Below, piece by piece: positions 23,635 to 34,559 of a stretch of DNA of 35,809 nt. Under the pieces are notes generated by a model, which was not told the DNA's origin, searched no databases, and was given only the letters and a program-made list of their open reading frames with translations. The stretch is from NCBI GenBank assembly GCA_016522385.1, contig JAEKFU010000064.1, positions 1 to 35,809 on the forward strand, written 5' to 3'. The DNA is from Pseudomonadota bacterium (GTDB lineage Bacteria > Pseudomonadota > Alphaproteobacteria > Rhizobiales > Aestuariivirgaceae). Numbering within the stretch: the first letter of the stretch is position 1; the number at the start of each line of letters is the position of its first letter. Position numbers and translations under genes: made by a program.

Positions 23635-24209
23635 TCTTTTGGCGGTTGTCTGTCAGACAGGCCCACCTGGTTGGTCTGTCGCCAGTTTTCTGGGCGCTCG
23701 AAGGGTCCTTGCCAGATGCCGCGTCCGGCCTTTTCGGCATCTCTTTCCGCGCGCGCATAGCTCAATGAGTGCCTCGTATAGGCGACTGCCCATCCTGCCT
23801 TGACCATGGCTTCGTTTAGCTCGAGCCCGTTCACCGAGCAAACCCCGACTGTTCGATCGTAACGATCGGTATCGATGATCTGACAGCTCACGGGTACATT
23901 GCTGATCAGTTGCCGCAGATGGCGGGTTGCCAGTCTGCCGCAGGCATAGCTGTTGCCCCTGCCATCCTTGCAGCTTTGACGATACTCGGGCGCATCAATG
24001 CCATACAGTCGAATTTCGTCCGCCCCGTCGCGCAGTGAGTCGCCGTCTAACACATGCACGGACGAATATATCGTTTGTGGACTGAGGGTCCGGATGATCA
24101 GGATGGCACCACCGGCCAGCAGGATAAACAACAGCCCATCGGCAATCTTGCGCCATACCGGGCGTGGTCTGTCTAGCCACCGAATCGAGTCGCCACGGTG
24201 CTCACTCAT
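23631..24209 (-). CDS. Membrane-anchored thermonuclease (SNase-like) family protein
   Basis: A 192-residue protein with an N-terminal cytoplasmic tail, a membrane segment (about residues 24-44 of this start, LLFILLAGGAILIIRTL) and a staphylococcal-nuclease-like OB fold. The three catalytic positions appear intact: Arg in EIRLYGIDAPE, Glu in the same APE, and Arg in RYDRTVG. The remainder, NEAMVKAGWAVAYTR and KAGRGIWQG, is the usual C-terminal SNase signature. It should cleave nucleic acid, probably outside the inner membrane. The ATG at 24209 overlaps the moaE stop (ATGA); a longer start at 24233 lies inside moaE and is less likely. Its stop TAG is inside the inverted-repeat element. Confidence 0.87.
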   Translation of the reverse strand: MSEHRGDSIRWLDRPRPVWRKIADGLLFILLAGGAILIIRTLSPQTIYSSVHVLDGDSLRDGADEIRLYGIDAPEYRQSCKDGRGNSYACGRLATRHLRQLISNVPVSCQIIDTDRYDRTVGVCSVNGLELNEAMVKAGWAVAYTRHSLSYARAERDAEKAGRGIWQGPFERPENWRQTNQVGLSDRQPPKD

Positions 24210-24670
24210 CCGTTGCCGGGATCCTTCAACCAACGGTCACGTGCGGTATTGTCACGTTCCTCGGCCGCGACCCAATCCGCGCCGTCTGACCGCGTCTCGA
24301 GCTTCCAGAAAGGTGCCGACGTCTTTAGCCAATCCATCAGGAATTCACAGGCTTCGAACGCTGCAGCCCGGTGCGCCGAAAGGACGATCACCAGAACGAT
24401 GTCTTCTCCTGGCTCCATGCGGCCGTAACGGTGCACGATCAAAGTTTCATCAAGCGGCCAGCGCTCGTGGGCCTGTGCCTCGATGTCGCCAAGCGCCTTT
24501 TCCGTCATGCCCGGATAGTGTTCCAGCGTCATGGCGCTGATCTTTTCAATTCCACTGCCCTCTCGCACCGTGCCGACAAACATTGCCGTGGCGCCGCTTG
24601 TCGTGTTGCCTTTGCGCAGTCTTGACAGCTCCGCACCGGCATCGAACGGGTCCTGCTGCACCTTGATCAT
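24206..24670 (-). CDS. moaE: Molybdopterin synthase catalytic subunit
   Basis: Large subunit of molybdopterin synthase, which inserts two sulfur atoms into precursor Z using the thiocarboxylate of MoaD. The 154-residue protein has Arg36 in GTVREG, LEHYPGMT, HRYG, and the Lys116 and Lys123 of LKTSAPFWK that correspond to the catalytic lysines of E. coli MoaE. In related genomes moaD usually lies directly upstream. Here the upstream gene is an AsmA-like gene that overlaps by four bases (ATGA), and moaD is not in the window. The product is needed for the xanthine-dehydrogenase-type enzyme encoded at 9792-12522. Confidence 0.95.
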   Translation of the reverse strand: MIKVQQDPFDAGAELSRLRKGNTTSGATAMFVGTVREGSGIEKISAMTLEHYPGMTEKALGDIEAQAHERWPLDETLIVHRYGRMEPGEDIVLVIVLSAHRAAAFEACEFLMDWLKTSAPFWKLETRSDGADWVAAEERDNTARDRWLKDPGNG

Positions 24671-26739
24671 TGAGTTGCTTCCGGCGTGGCCTCTTCATTG
24701 CCGCCACCGAGCAGGTTGTTCAACAACGAGCCCCCCTGTTTCTTCAGCGACTCCGTGGCGTCCTGACCGAGTAATTCGTTCGCCTTTTTCTCCACCTTGT
24801 TCAGGGCTTTCGAATTGAGTTTCTTTTTGAGGGTGTCGGCACCGTTTTCCAGATCGAGCCCCCCGCCGGCCTTTGTCAGTTTTGCCAGCGCGTTGAAGGC
24901 GGCTTCCGGATTCTCCAGGATGCCCTCGATGTCGGGATAGATCTTCGGATTGTTCCATGGCCCCCTGATGATGATCGGAACGGCGATGCCTGATAACTCT
25001 TCTGCGCCGCCTTGGCCCTGCAGACTGGCGACAAGCTTCGGGCGGGTCTTGTAGTCGAGTGCCCGGCGCAGCAGGTCAACCTCGCCGATCCCGGTGATGC
25101 GCACCAGCGGGCCGAGCAGTTTGAGATCGCGGTTTTCGGCAATGCCGTCCTTGATGGCAAAAGAAGCCTCCAGCAAGGAGAAATCGGTTTTCTCGTCTGG
25201 ACCGGTATCCCAACCGCCGAGAATGTTGTTCTGCACGTTGCGGATCATCCGCGCCACATTGAGACCGCGTAACGCACCATCGGTGAATTGAAATTTCCCG
25301 GTGCCGCGCAGCGTCGAGATCATCTCCCGCTGGCTTTGGCCGGTTGCGGCAACCAACAGATTGATCCCAGCGACCCCGCTGATCCGCTCTAGCCTGGCGA
25401 AATCGGCCAGTATACGATAGCCATCGATCCCTGTTGAATTGAGACTGCCCTGCACCGTCGGTTTGGTGCGCGTGCCATCGAGCACCAATTTGCCGTTGGC
25501 CTTGCCATCGTAGAAATTCATTTCTTTGAGCGTTGCGGTCAGCACTCCGTTCTTTAGCGTCGCCAGCACATCGGTCCGGCCGATCTCAACATCACCATAA
25601 TGAATCTGCGAAACCGCCAGATTGAGATTGGCATCGAGCGCTTTGAGACCGGTAAATGAGATCGGTTGATCGCTCCAGTCGTCTCTTGGAGCGTCGCCTT
25701 TCGAATTGCCGTCAGCGGGTAATGCATAAATGTTGGCATCTATCTTGTCGGCCCCCAGATTGGCCGTCACCTGCGGGCGCGCACCGCCGAGTGCGACAGC
25801 GATATTGCCGCGTGCATTCATGCCGTCCAGAGACAATCTCGCCTGGCTGAGCTTGATTGTATTGCCCTCAAGATCAAGTGCCCCTTCGACTGAGAAAGCT
25901 TCCAGTCCATTTCCCGGCTCAAGGGTATTGCCGCTCCATCGGGCCAATTTGCGGAGCGATGAAGTCTTCATATCGATTTTGCCTGCCAGGCCAAATCCAT
26001 CGCGCAGAACGCCGCGGCCATTGAAAATAAACTCTATCAGCCGTCCGGTAACCGAAACATCGATCGGCGAGCCCTCCGCTCCCAGGCGCGTCGGGCTCTT
26101 GGCAAAGAGCGTCAGATTGACCCGCTCGCGGTTCCAGACCAGCGACCCCTTTGTCTGCAATGGGCTGTCCAGGCTTGGCATCGAGACCGTGAGATTGACC
26201 CCCTTGGCCTCGAAGACCGAGCCGCTGCGCTCGTCGAGAAACTTGATGTCGCCATCTTCGATGACGATCGGCGCGACTGAAATCTCATCAACATACTCGC
26301 CGGTGCCGGTTGTCCCGCTTGAACCGGACGATCCAACATTGCCGCCGCCGGCTTTGTCAAACACCCAGTTGCCGTGGCCCTGTTGGTCGACCAGCAGATT
26401 GAGCCGTGGCCGCACTAGGGTGATTTCACTGATCTTCACCTCACGTGACAGAAGCGCGGCAGCGGCCACCCGCACGCGCAAAGTGTTCATCTGGGCAACG
26501 TTGCCTTCGAACATGCCCGGCGGATTGGACAGGGAAACGCCCTTGAGCTCGACGGCCAGTTCAGGCCAGTAGGTCAGCCTCGGCACACCGGTGATCTCCA
26601 GGGTTCTGCCGGTTGCCTTCTTGACCGCCGCCTGCATCTGTTCACCAACGAATTCCGGTGTGATCAGCAGCGGCACCGCCGCCAGTCCAGCGCCGATCAG
26701 AAAGATCACTGCGCCAAAGATGATCAATAACCGCTTCAC
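24667..26739 (-). CDS. AsmA family protein
   Basis: A 690-residue envelope protein. The GTG at 26739 is preferred over the TTG eight codons upstream because GATGAGGA lies seven bases before it and the protein then starts MKRLLIIFGAVIFLIG, a membrane anchor (residues 3-24). Then follow the AsmA N-terminal block VGEQMQAAVKKATGRTLEITG, long beta-strand repeats, and the C-terminal region LRGLNVARMIRN with LLRRALDYKTRPKL, usual in AsmA-like proteins. Members span the periplasm and are thought to move phospholipids or help outer-membrane assembly. The last 90 residues are a charged Lys/Glu/Asn tail. It is the first gene of a unit AsmA-moaE-nuclease, in which each gene overlaps the next by four bases. 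Confidence 0.9.
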   Translation of the reverse strand: MKRLLIIFGAVIFLIGAGLAAVPLLITPEFVGEQMQAAVKKATGRTLEITGVPRLTYWPELAVELKGVSLSNPPGMFEGNVAQMNTLRVRVAAAALLSREVKISEITLVRPRLNLLVDQQGHGNWVFDKAGGGNVGSSGSSGTTGTGEYVDEISVAPIVIEDGDIKFLDERSGSVFEAKGVNLTVSMPSLDSPLQTKGSLVWNRERVNLTLFAKSPTRLGAEGSPIDVSVTGRLIEFIFNGRGVLRDGFGLAGKIDMKTSSLRKLARWSGNTLEPGNGLEAFSVEGALDLEGNTIKLSQARLSLDGMNARGNIAVALGGARPQVTANLGADKIDANIYALPADGNSKGDAPRDDWSDQPISFTGLKALDANLNLAVSQIHYGDVEIGRTDVLATLKNGVLTATLKEMNFYDGKANGKLVLDGTRTKPTVQGSLNSTGIDGYRILADFARLERISGVAGINLLVAATGQSQREMISTLRGTGKFQFTDGALRGLNVARMIRNVQNNILGGWDTGPDEKTDFSLLEASFAIKDGIAENRDLKLLGPLVRITGIGEVDLLRRALDYKTRPKLVASLQGQGGAEELSGIAVPIIIRGPWNNPKIYPDIEGILENPEAAFNALAKLTKAGGGLDLENGADTLKKKLNSKALNKVEKKANELLGQDATESLKKQGGSLLNNLLGGGNEEATPEATQ

Positions 26740-26864
26740 AGCAAAATCCTCATCGCCTTTCAACTCGAATCACACTCTAGCATATCGACCGTTCCGCCCT
26801 TGGGCATGGCGGCTTCTTTAGCTAAGGTGCCAATTTCTGAAACCACCAACGGAATCGATAATTC

Positions 26865-28820
<1,956 letters not shown>

Positions 28821-28825
28821 CCGGT

Positions 28826-30526
28826 TCAAATCTGCCCAATCTGTCCGGGCCCGATACGTAGCGAAACGCGCCGGCGTTTGCGGCCGCGCATGGTCCGCGA
28901 CAGGATAATGACGGGGATAATGCCGGAGGCAACGATCGTCAGGGCCGCCAGGGCGCTGTCTTCAAGCTGGTCGAGCGAGGCCAACGTATAGACCATGGTC
29001 GACAGGGTTTCGAAGTTGAACGGCCGCAAGATCAACGTGGCCGGCAGTTCCTTCATGCAATCGACAAACACCAGCAGCGCTGCTGACATCAGGGCCGGCC
29101 GTATCAAGGGCAAATGGACGTCTTTCAGCGCCCCAGTCGGTGATCGTCCGAGGGTGCGCGCCGCTGCAGCAAGGCTTGGTGTCACCCGCTGCAGACCAGT
29201 TTCAAGATTGCCGTGCGAAATCGCCAGGAACCGCACGACATACCCGAATGTTATTGCGGCAATGCTGCCGGACAGAATGAGGCCCGTTGAGATACCGAAT
29301 GTTTCCTGGGCAAACCTCGACAGTGCGTTGTCGGTTGCGGTCAGTGGTACCAGAATACCAATGCCGAGGACCGTTCCGGGTACCGCATAGCCGACGCTTG
29401 CCATGCGCACCGCCATCCGTACCATTGCATTGCCTGCCAACCGGTTGGCATAGGCTAGAAAAAGTCCGGCCAGCACTGCAATCGCCGCGGCAATGCCGGC
29501 AAGCGTTAAGGTATTGAGGACGGCGTGGCTGAATTCCGGTGTTGCTGCATCGGCGAACCGGGTGACCGCAAAAGACGTAAGCACGCCACCTGGAATGAAA
29601 AACCCCAGTGTGACCGGCAATAGGCAGAACACTGTCGCAGCCCAGCCGCGCCAGCCGACAAGTCGCGTTCGGCTCAGCGGATGTTCATGTGTCGTGGTGT
29701 GATAAAACGACTGATTCTTGCGGCCCGTTCGCTCCAACCACAATAGCGCAATCACGAATACGAACATCACAAGCGCAATTTGCGCTGCCCCACCAAGATT
29801 GCCGCGGCCGAGCCATGTTGAGTAGATGCCCAAGGTCAAAGTGCGCACACCGAAATGTTCGACCGCACCGATATCATTGAGACACTCCATCATCGCCAGG
29901 CTGACGCCGACGGCGATTGCCGGGCGGGCAAGAGGGAGCGCGACGGTGAAGAACACGCCCGCTGGTGTCCGCCCGAGCGTGCGCGCGACCTCTAGATGGC
30001 ACACGGACTGGCGCATGAAACTGGCTCGCGCGGTGATGAACACGTAAGGATAGAGCACCAGCGACATGACAAAGATTGCGCCACCCAAAGATCGGATGTC
30101 GGGAAACCAGTAGTCGGTCTTCGATCGCCAACCGGCAATTTCACGAATCGCGGTTTGAAACGGACCGGCATACTCGAACACATCGACATAGGTATAAGCG
30201 ATGATGTAGGTCGGCATCGCCAGCGGCAGCAGCAGCAGCCATTGCATCACTTTGCGGCCAGGAAACCGGTACATGGTAATTAACCAGCCCGCGGACGTGC
30301 CCATAAGGAACGTCAGCGCACCTACACCGGTCATCAGCAGCGCCGTCTGTAGCAGATAATCCGGAAGGACTGTTGCAACCAAGTGTGGCCAGATGTTTTC
30401 CGACGGCGCCAGCGCCAGGAAAGTAATCGCGGCGATCGGCAGCAGCAGCAATGAGCTGACAAGTAGTGCCCCGGCCCGCCACCAGACATCGGGATCCTTG
30501 CGGACAAAAGTTGCAATATCTGTCAT
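28826..30526 (-). CDS. Fused iron(III)-type ABC transporter permease (FbpB/SfuB-like)
   Basis: A membrane protein of about 566 residues (578 if the GTG at 30562 is used) with two homologous MetI-type permease halves. The two EAA loops are VARTLGRTPAGVFFTVALPL and AARTLGRSPTGALKDVHLPL, each before LxRPA. This two-domain form belongs to the Fbp/Sfu/Fut iron group; thiamine and other small-molecule permeases also have it. No periplasmic binding protein or ATPase gene accompanies it in the window, so it must pair with proteins encoded elsewhere. It starts 65 bases after the kinase gene stops (28 for the longer start), on the same strand. Neither candidate start has a good ribosome site; the ATG is chosen as the more usual codon. 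Confidence 0.87.
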   Translation of the reverse strand: MTDIATFVRKDPDVWWRAGALLVSSLLLLPIAAITFLALAPSENIWPHLVATVLPDYLLQTALLMTGVGALTFLMGTSAGWLITMYRFPGRKVMQWLLLLPLAMPTYIIAYTYVDVFEYAGPFQTAIREIAGWRSKTDYWFPDIRSLGGAIFVMSLVLYPYVFITARASFMRQSVCHLEVARTLGRTPAGVFFTVALPLARPAIAVGVSLAMMECLNDIGAVEHFGVRTLTLGIYSTWLGRGNLGGAAQIALVMFVFVIALLWLERTGRKNQSFYHTTTHEHPLSRTRLVGWRGWAATVFCLLPVTLGFFIPGGVLTSFAVTRFADAATPEFSHAVLNTLTLAGIAAAIAVLAGLFLAYANRLAGNAMVRMAVRMASVGYAVPGTVLGIGILVPLTATDNALSRFAQETFGISTGLILSGSIAAITFGYVVRFLAISHGNLETGLQRVTPSLAAAARTLGRSPTGALKDVHLPLIRPALMSAALLVFVDCMKELPATLILRPFNFETLSTMVYTLASLDQLEDSALAALTIVASGIIPVIILSRTMRGRKRRRVSLRIGPGQIGQI

Positions 30527-30590
30527 ATCAGGCAGCGCAAGTTCTTGGTCTGATTCCTGCACCGGTCATAGGAATGCAGCGCAAATAACA

Positions 30591-33140
30591 TCAATCGGCG
30601 AGAACCCGGGTGGTTGGAAACGTGATTTCAACCAGGGTTCCCTTCTTGCGTTCGCTGGAGATCTTAAACTGTGCTCGGTTCGCTTCTGTGAGCGCCCGGG
30701 TCAACGGTAGTCCCAGCCCTGTCCCCAGACGCTCCACGCGGTCGGGAACTTCGATGCGCCGAAACGGCTGCATCGCGGACTCAAGTTCTGACTGGCTCAT
30801 GCCAATGCCGGTGTCCTTGATTTTCAGCTTCAGCTCGCCAGATTTGCTGACGTTTGCCGAGACAATCGTCTGTCCGCCCGGATCGGTGAACTTGATGGCA
30901 TTGGACAGCAGATTGAGCAGGATTTGTTTGATCGACCGCAAGTCGGCAACCACATTTGGCAAATCTGGCGGCAGCGATTTTCGCAAGACTACCCGCGCCG
31001 ACGTCGCCAGTTCCTGCATGATGTCAAAACAATCGTCACAAACGGCGCGCAAGTCGACGCTGGTGAAATTGAGCTCCAGCTTGCCGGCTTCTATTTTTGA
31101 CAGATCAAGCAGATCGTTGATCAGCGACAGTAGGTGATGGCCACTCTTGTGAATATCGTTGGCGTAACCAAGATACTTCTCATTCGCGATTTCACCGAAC
31201 CGCTCAGAACGCATGACATCGGAAAAGCCCAATATGGCGTTGAGCGGCGTGCGCAATTCATGACTGATACGGGCCAGAAATTCCGATTTTTGGGCACTCG
31301 ACAACTCCGCTGCTTCCTTGTCGTGCCGCAACTGCGCCTCGGTTTTCTTCCATTGCGTGATATCGCGTAGCACGGCGCAATACACCGTACCCCCCGCGCT
31401 GCCAATCCGGGCAATCGTCATGAACAACGCGATTTCGCCGCCCTGGCTCACAACGCCAGTCACTTCGCGCCCATCATTGAATACAGATGCAATCCCGCCA
31501 TCCGTTAGGGCAGCAAGGTAGTCTTTCAGGGTTGCCCGGCTGTCCTTGGCAAGTAAGTCGGCAAATGGTTTGCCGGCCACCTCCGCCAACCGGTACCCGA
31601 ACAGGGCTTCGGCGCCGGCGCTAAGATTCAAGATTGCACCGCGATTGTCCATTGTGACGATGCCGTCGGTCGCCGTATCGATTATCGCCTGCAATTCAGG
31701 GTCGTTCTGACCTTCCGATGGTAGCGCAGGAGTACGCTCTTTATCACCGGGCCGCATTGGCGCTGACGTTTCATCAAGTCTGGACGAACGCGTCCTTTCG
31801 CGCGTCGGCGGCAACGGTGGTGGCCGCGAATCTGGCGGCCGCCCGGATGCCACTTCGGTTGCCGGGCGTTCGGATCCGGCAGGAGTGCAGGTCACCGGGC
31901 GTAGGGTCGACTGGACAAGCGGTCCATCATGCCATGGAAATTTTCCTGTGGAAACGTCGACATTCTTGGTGGCGCCTTCGGCGTCGGCAATGCTGAGGCT
32001 GGTCCTGCTGCCCGCTGGCTGTTGCAGCTGATCGAACAGATCAAGTCGCGCGGCCAGCGCCGTGGGTTGTTTGTATCCGAGCAAGTTCATGGCCGCACGA
32101 TTGGCAAAATAGAACGTGTGGTCGCGGTGCAGGATAATTGCATCATCGAGCCGGTTGAGCGTCTTGCTGACCAGTTCCGGTACAGCCGGCAGTGCATCGG
32201 TTTCTGGTTCGGGTTCTCTGTTTCTTGTTGCGGGTGCATCATTTGCGCCAATCTCCTTAGAGATGGCCTGCGATATGGCGGCAAGTTGCTTGCCGGTATC
32301 TTGCGGTTCACTGGAACGTGGTTCCCGTTGGAGCGGCTCGGGCTTTTCTGGCGCTGCGACCTTGGAGACTTCGGTGCCGCTTTGTGGGTCAATGACAGGA
32401 ACCGGTGAGGTTTGAGCTTCACTCAACGCACGCTCCAATGCTCGCCGGTCGGTGACGTCCTCCAACATGAGCAACACATTAATGCTGTCCGGGTGCGCTT
32501 CACTTTCAAGCAGTCGGGCGGTTATCCGCAGTTCGCGATCGCCATAATTGGTCGGCACCTGGCGCAGTACGCTTATAGTGCGTGCCGCCATGACATGCTC
32601 AACGAGCGAAGCAGCCTCTTCCGGTGAGGCGAACAGGCCGTCCAGACCGTTCAGGTTGGTCCGTGGAATCATTTCACCGGCAGCAGTATTCCAGAAAACG
32701 ATCTGGCCTGCATCGCCGGCAACGACGATGGCGATTGGCATGGCGCCGAGAATTTCGGTCATCAATCCCGGATCAGCTGCATCGCCGATTTGATGGATGC
32801 GATCCGACACTACCAACAGCCCGGCGCGCCCGTCCGGCAAAGAATGAATCGAACACAAGCATGCTATAGATAGAAGCTTACCGCTTGCCGAAGAGAAATT
32901 GAGCTGAGCGCTCGTTTGCTCACCCGGCGGCAGAGAGCCGATAAGTTCGGCAATCAGTACAATATCAGGATCGCGCGTGTCGAAGGGCCGGTCAATCAGA
33001 TCAAATAATGTGTCGCCGCCAAGCGCCGCAATTCCAGCCGAGTTAGCCCACACGATGCGCCCACGCATACCGTCCCAAAGCCACGCCGGCCGATCCTCGG
33101 CCTGCAACTGATCCAACGATGGAGTGGCCGACTGCGCCAA
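30591..33140 (-). CDS. Multi-PAS sensor histidine kinase of the PdhS/PleC/DivJ group
   Basis: An 849-residue kinase without obvious membrane segments. PAS-like regions lie at about 15-120, 125-235, 320-370 and, best conserved, 481-595; a proline/arginine-rich linker covers about 240-310 and 420-475. The phosphoacceptor is His627 in ISHELRTPLNAILGFSDVM. SERFGEIANEKYLGYANDIH and LLSLINDLLDLSKIEAGKLEL follow, a dimerisation region typical of PdhS, PleC and DivJ, which signal to the cell-fate regulator DivK in alphaproteobacteria. ATPase boxes are NLLSNAIKFTDPGG, KDTGIGMS and GTGLGLPL. It starts with TTG at 33140, backed by AGGAGG five bases before it. There is no receiver domain. DivK as partner is inferred from the family. 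Confidence 0.9.
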   Translation of the reverse strand: MAQSATPSLDQLQAEDRPAWLWDGMRGRIVWANSAGIAALGGDTLFDLIDRPFDTRDPDIVLIAELIGSLPPGEQTSAQLNFSSASGKLLSIACLCSIHSLPDGRAGLLVVSDRIHQIGDAADPGLMTEILGAMPIAIVVAGDAGQIVFWNTAAGEMIPRTNLNGLDGLFASPEEAASLVEHVMAARTISVLRQVPTNYGDRELRITARLLESEAHPDSINVLLMLEDVTDRRALERALSEAQTSPVPVIDPQSGTEVSKVAAPEKPEPLQREPRSSEPQDTGKQLAAISQAISKEIGANDAPATRNREPEPETDALPAVPELVSKTLNRLDDAIILHRDHTFYFANRAAMNLLGYKQPTALAARLDLFDQLQQPAGSRTSLSIADAEGATKNVDVSTGKFPWHDGPLVQSTLRPVTCTPAGSERPATEVASGRPPDSRPPPLPPTRERTRSSRLDETSAPMRPGDKERTPALPSEGQNDPELQAIIDTATDGIVTMDNRGAILNLSAGAEALFGYRLAEVAGKPFADLLAKDSRATLKDYLAALTDGGIASVFNDGREVTGVVSQGGEIALFMTIARIGSAGGTVYCAVLRDITQWKKTEAQLRHDKEAAELSSAQKSEFLARISHELRTPLNAILGFSDVMRSERFGEIANEKYLGYANDIHKSGHHLLSLINDLLDLSKIEAGKLELNFTSVDLRAVCDDCFDIMQELATSARVVLRKSLPPDLPNVVADLRSIKQILLNLLSNAIKFTDPGGQTIVSANVSKSGELKLKIKDTGIGMSQSELESAMQPFRRIEVPDRVERLGTGLGLPLTRALTEANRAQFKISSERKKGTLVEITFPTTRVLAD

Positions 33141-33151
33141 CTAACCCTCCT
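33141..33151 (-). promoter_or_regulatory. Strong ribosome site that decides a TTG start for the kinase
   Basis: On the minus strand AGGAGG (33146-33151) lies five bases before TTG (33140-33138). No ATG or GTG near this site opens the same frame at a comparable distance, so the rare start codon is well supported. A 6-bp inverted repeat GACCGG / CCGGTC (33152-33175) lies directly upstream of it and may be a leader hairpin. No other signal is visible in 33176-33360. Confidence 0.6.
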
Positions 33152-33364
33152 GACCGGCAGAAAACTCTACCGGTCTGACCCCCCGCAAATCCACCGCATG
33201 GCCCGACTAGGTGGCGCTTTGCGAGTCAACTCTAGAACCGCACAAACTCGAATCAAAAATAGACAAATTTGAGCTGTTGCGTCCACTGTTTATTAATTTC
33301 ACTACAGCTGCGTAGCGATAATTGGACCGGATGACGTAGGGGGAGCGTGCCGCAATATCCGCTC

Positions 33365-33393
33365 TTGAAAAGCGCCGGGCTTAGGCCTAGTTT
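33365..33393 (+). promoter_or_regulatory. Probable promoter of tRNA-His
   Basis: TTGAAA (33365-33370) and TAGTTT (33388-33393) are separated by 17 bases, with the mature tRNA starting 14 bases downstream. This resembles the primary-sigma-factor consensus well in the -35 box and moderately in the -10 box. Confidence 0.5.
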
Positions 33394-33406
33394 GCCGGCG
33401 ATTGGA

Positions 33407-33483
33407 GCCGCCTTAGCTCAGTTGGTTAGAGCGCTGGATTGTGGATCCAGAGGTCCCCTGTTCGAGCCAGGGAGGCGGTACCA
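33407..33483 (+). tRNA. tRNA-His (anticodon GTG), atypical: no G-1, A73, G1-U72
   Basis: Acceptor GCCGCCT pairs with AGGCGGT (the first pair is G-U). The D arm is GCTC/GAGC, the anticodon stem CTGGA/TCCAG around TTGTGGA, and the T stem CCCTG/CAGGG. The discriminator base at 33480 is A and the genome encodes CCA at 33481-33483. Most bacterial tRNA-His has an extra G at -1 opposite C73; here the base before G1 is A and position 73 is A. This is the known alphaproteobacterial variant that goes with an altered HisRS. Confidence 0.95.
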
Positions 33484-33576
33484 TTGCTCCTGGAAATAAA
33501 ACTGGTTTGCCAATCACTTATTTTCATCTTAGACTTTCCCGGTCGACTTAGTTGAGTCCCAGGGAGGTAAGCTAGT

Positions 33577-34542
33577 ATGAAGAAGTTGATCATTGGCGCT
33601 ATCGCCAGTGCTGGTTTGTTTGCAGTCACAATTGCGGGCGCTGCCGCTCAGCAAAAATTCATTTCCATCGGTACAGGTGGTGTAACTGGTGTATATTATC
33701 CGACCGGCGGCGCCATCTGCCGATTGGTCAATAAGGGCCGCAAGGATCACGGCATTCGCTGTTCGGCGGAGTCAACCGGTGGCTCGATCTATAACATCAA
33801 CACCATCAAGGCCGGTGAGCTGGAATTCGGCGTTGCTCAATCCGATTGGCAGTATCATGCCTTTCACGGTACGTCCAAATTCGAGGAAAGTGGCAAGTTC
33901 GAAAAACTTCGTGCGGTGTTTTCCGTGCATCCCGAGCCAGTCACGATCATTGCCCATGACGATTCGGGCATCAAGAATGTCACCGATTTGAAGGGCAAGC
34001 GGGTCAACATCGGCAATCCCGGTTCCGGCACTCGTGGCACCTGGGAGGTCATGGAAGGTGCCTTGGGTTGGCAGCGTACTGATCTCAAGCTCGCCGCCGA
34101 AATGAAGTCGGCCGAAACCGGCGCAGCGGTATGTGATGGCAAGATCGATGCCTATTTCTGGCTGGTTGGCCATCCATCAGCATTGACGCAGGAATCGCTG
34201 GCGTCTTGTGCGGCGCATCTGGTTCACGCCACTGGGCCGGAAATCGACAAGCTCGTCGCTGATAAGCCTTATTACCGGACGGCGACCATTCCGGCCGGCA
34301 TGTACAACAACAAGGAAGACATCAACACCTTCGGCGTCGGCGCGACATTCGTCACCAGTGCCGATGTGCCTGAAGATGTCGTCTATGTTGTCGTCAAGGC
34401 TGTATTTGAGAACTTCGATCAATTCAAAAAACTTCACCCGGCCTTTGCCAATCTGAAGCCTGAAGAAATGGTCAAGGACTCACTGTCGGCCCCGCTTCAT
34501 GACGGCGCGGCGAAGTACTATAAGGAAAAAGGCTGGATGTAA
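33577..34542 (+). CDS. TAXI-family TRAP transporter solute-binding protein
   Basis: A 321-residue periplasmic receptor. A Sec signal (MKKLIIGAIASAGLFAVTIAGAAA) probably ends with cleavage around residue 24. The family core is visible: ISIGTGGVTGVYYPTGGAIC, STGGSIYNINTI, ELEFGVAQSDWQY, GKRVNIGNPGSGTRGTWEVM and the C-terminal HPAFANLKPEEM. TAXI receptors bind small carboxylates such as glutamate or 2-oxoglutarate in the few cases known; the ligand here cannot be stated. The ribosome site AGGGAGGTAAG is strong and lies eight bases before the ATG. The fused permease gene follows 186 bases later, after an intercistronic hairpin, so the receptor is probably produced in excess over the permease. Confidence 0.95.
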   Translation: MKKLIIGAIASAGLFAVTIAGAAAQQKFISIGTGGVTGVYYPTGGAICRLVNKGRKDHGIRCSAESTGGSIYNINTIKAGELEFGVAQSDWQYHAFHGTSKFEESGKFEKLRAVFSVHPEPVTIIAHDDSGIKNVTDLKGKRVNIGNPGSGTRGTWEVMEGALGWQRTDLKLAAEMKSAETGAAVCDGKIDAYFWLVGHPSALTQESLASCAAHLVHATGPEIDKLVADKPYYRTATIPAGMYNNKEDINTFGVGATFVTSADVPEDVVYVVVKAVFENFDQFKKLHPAFANLKPEEMVKDSLSAPLHDGAAKYYKEKGWM

Positions 34543-34559
34543 TCCAGATTGGTGCAGTG

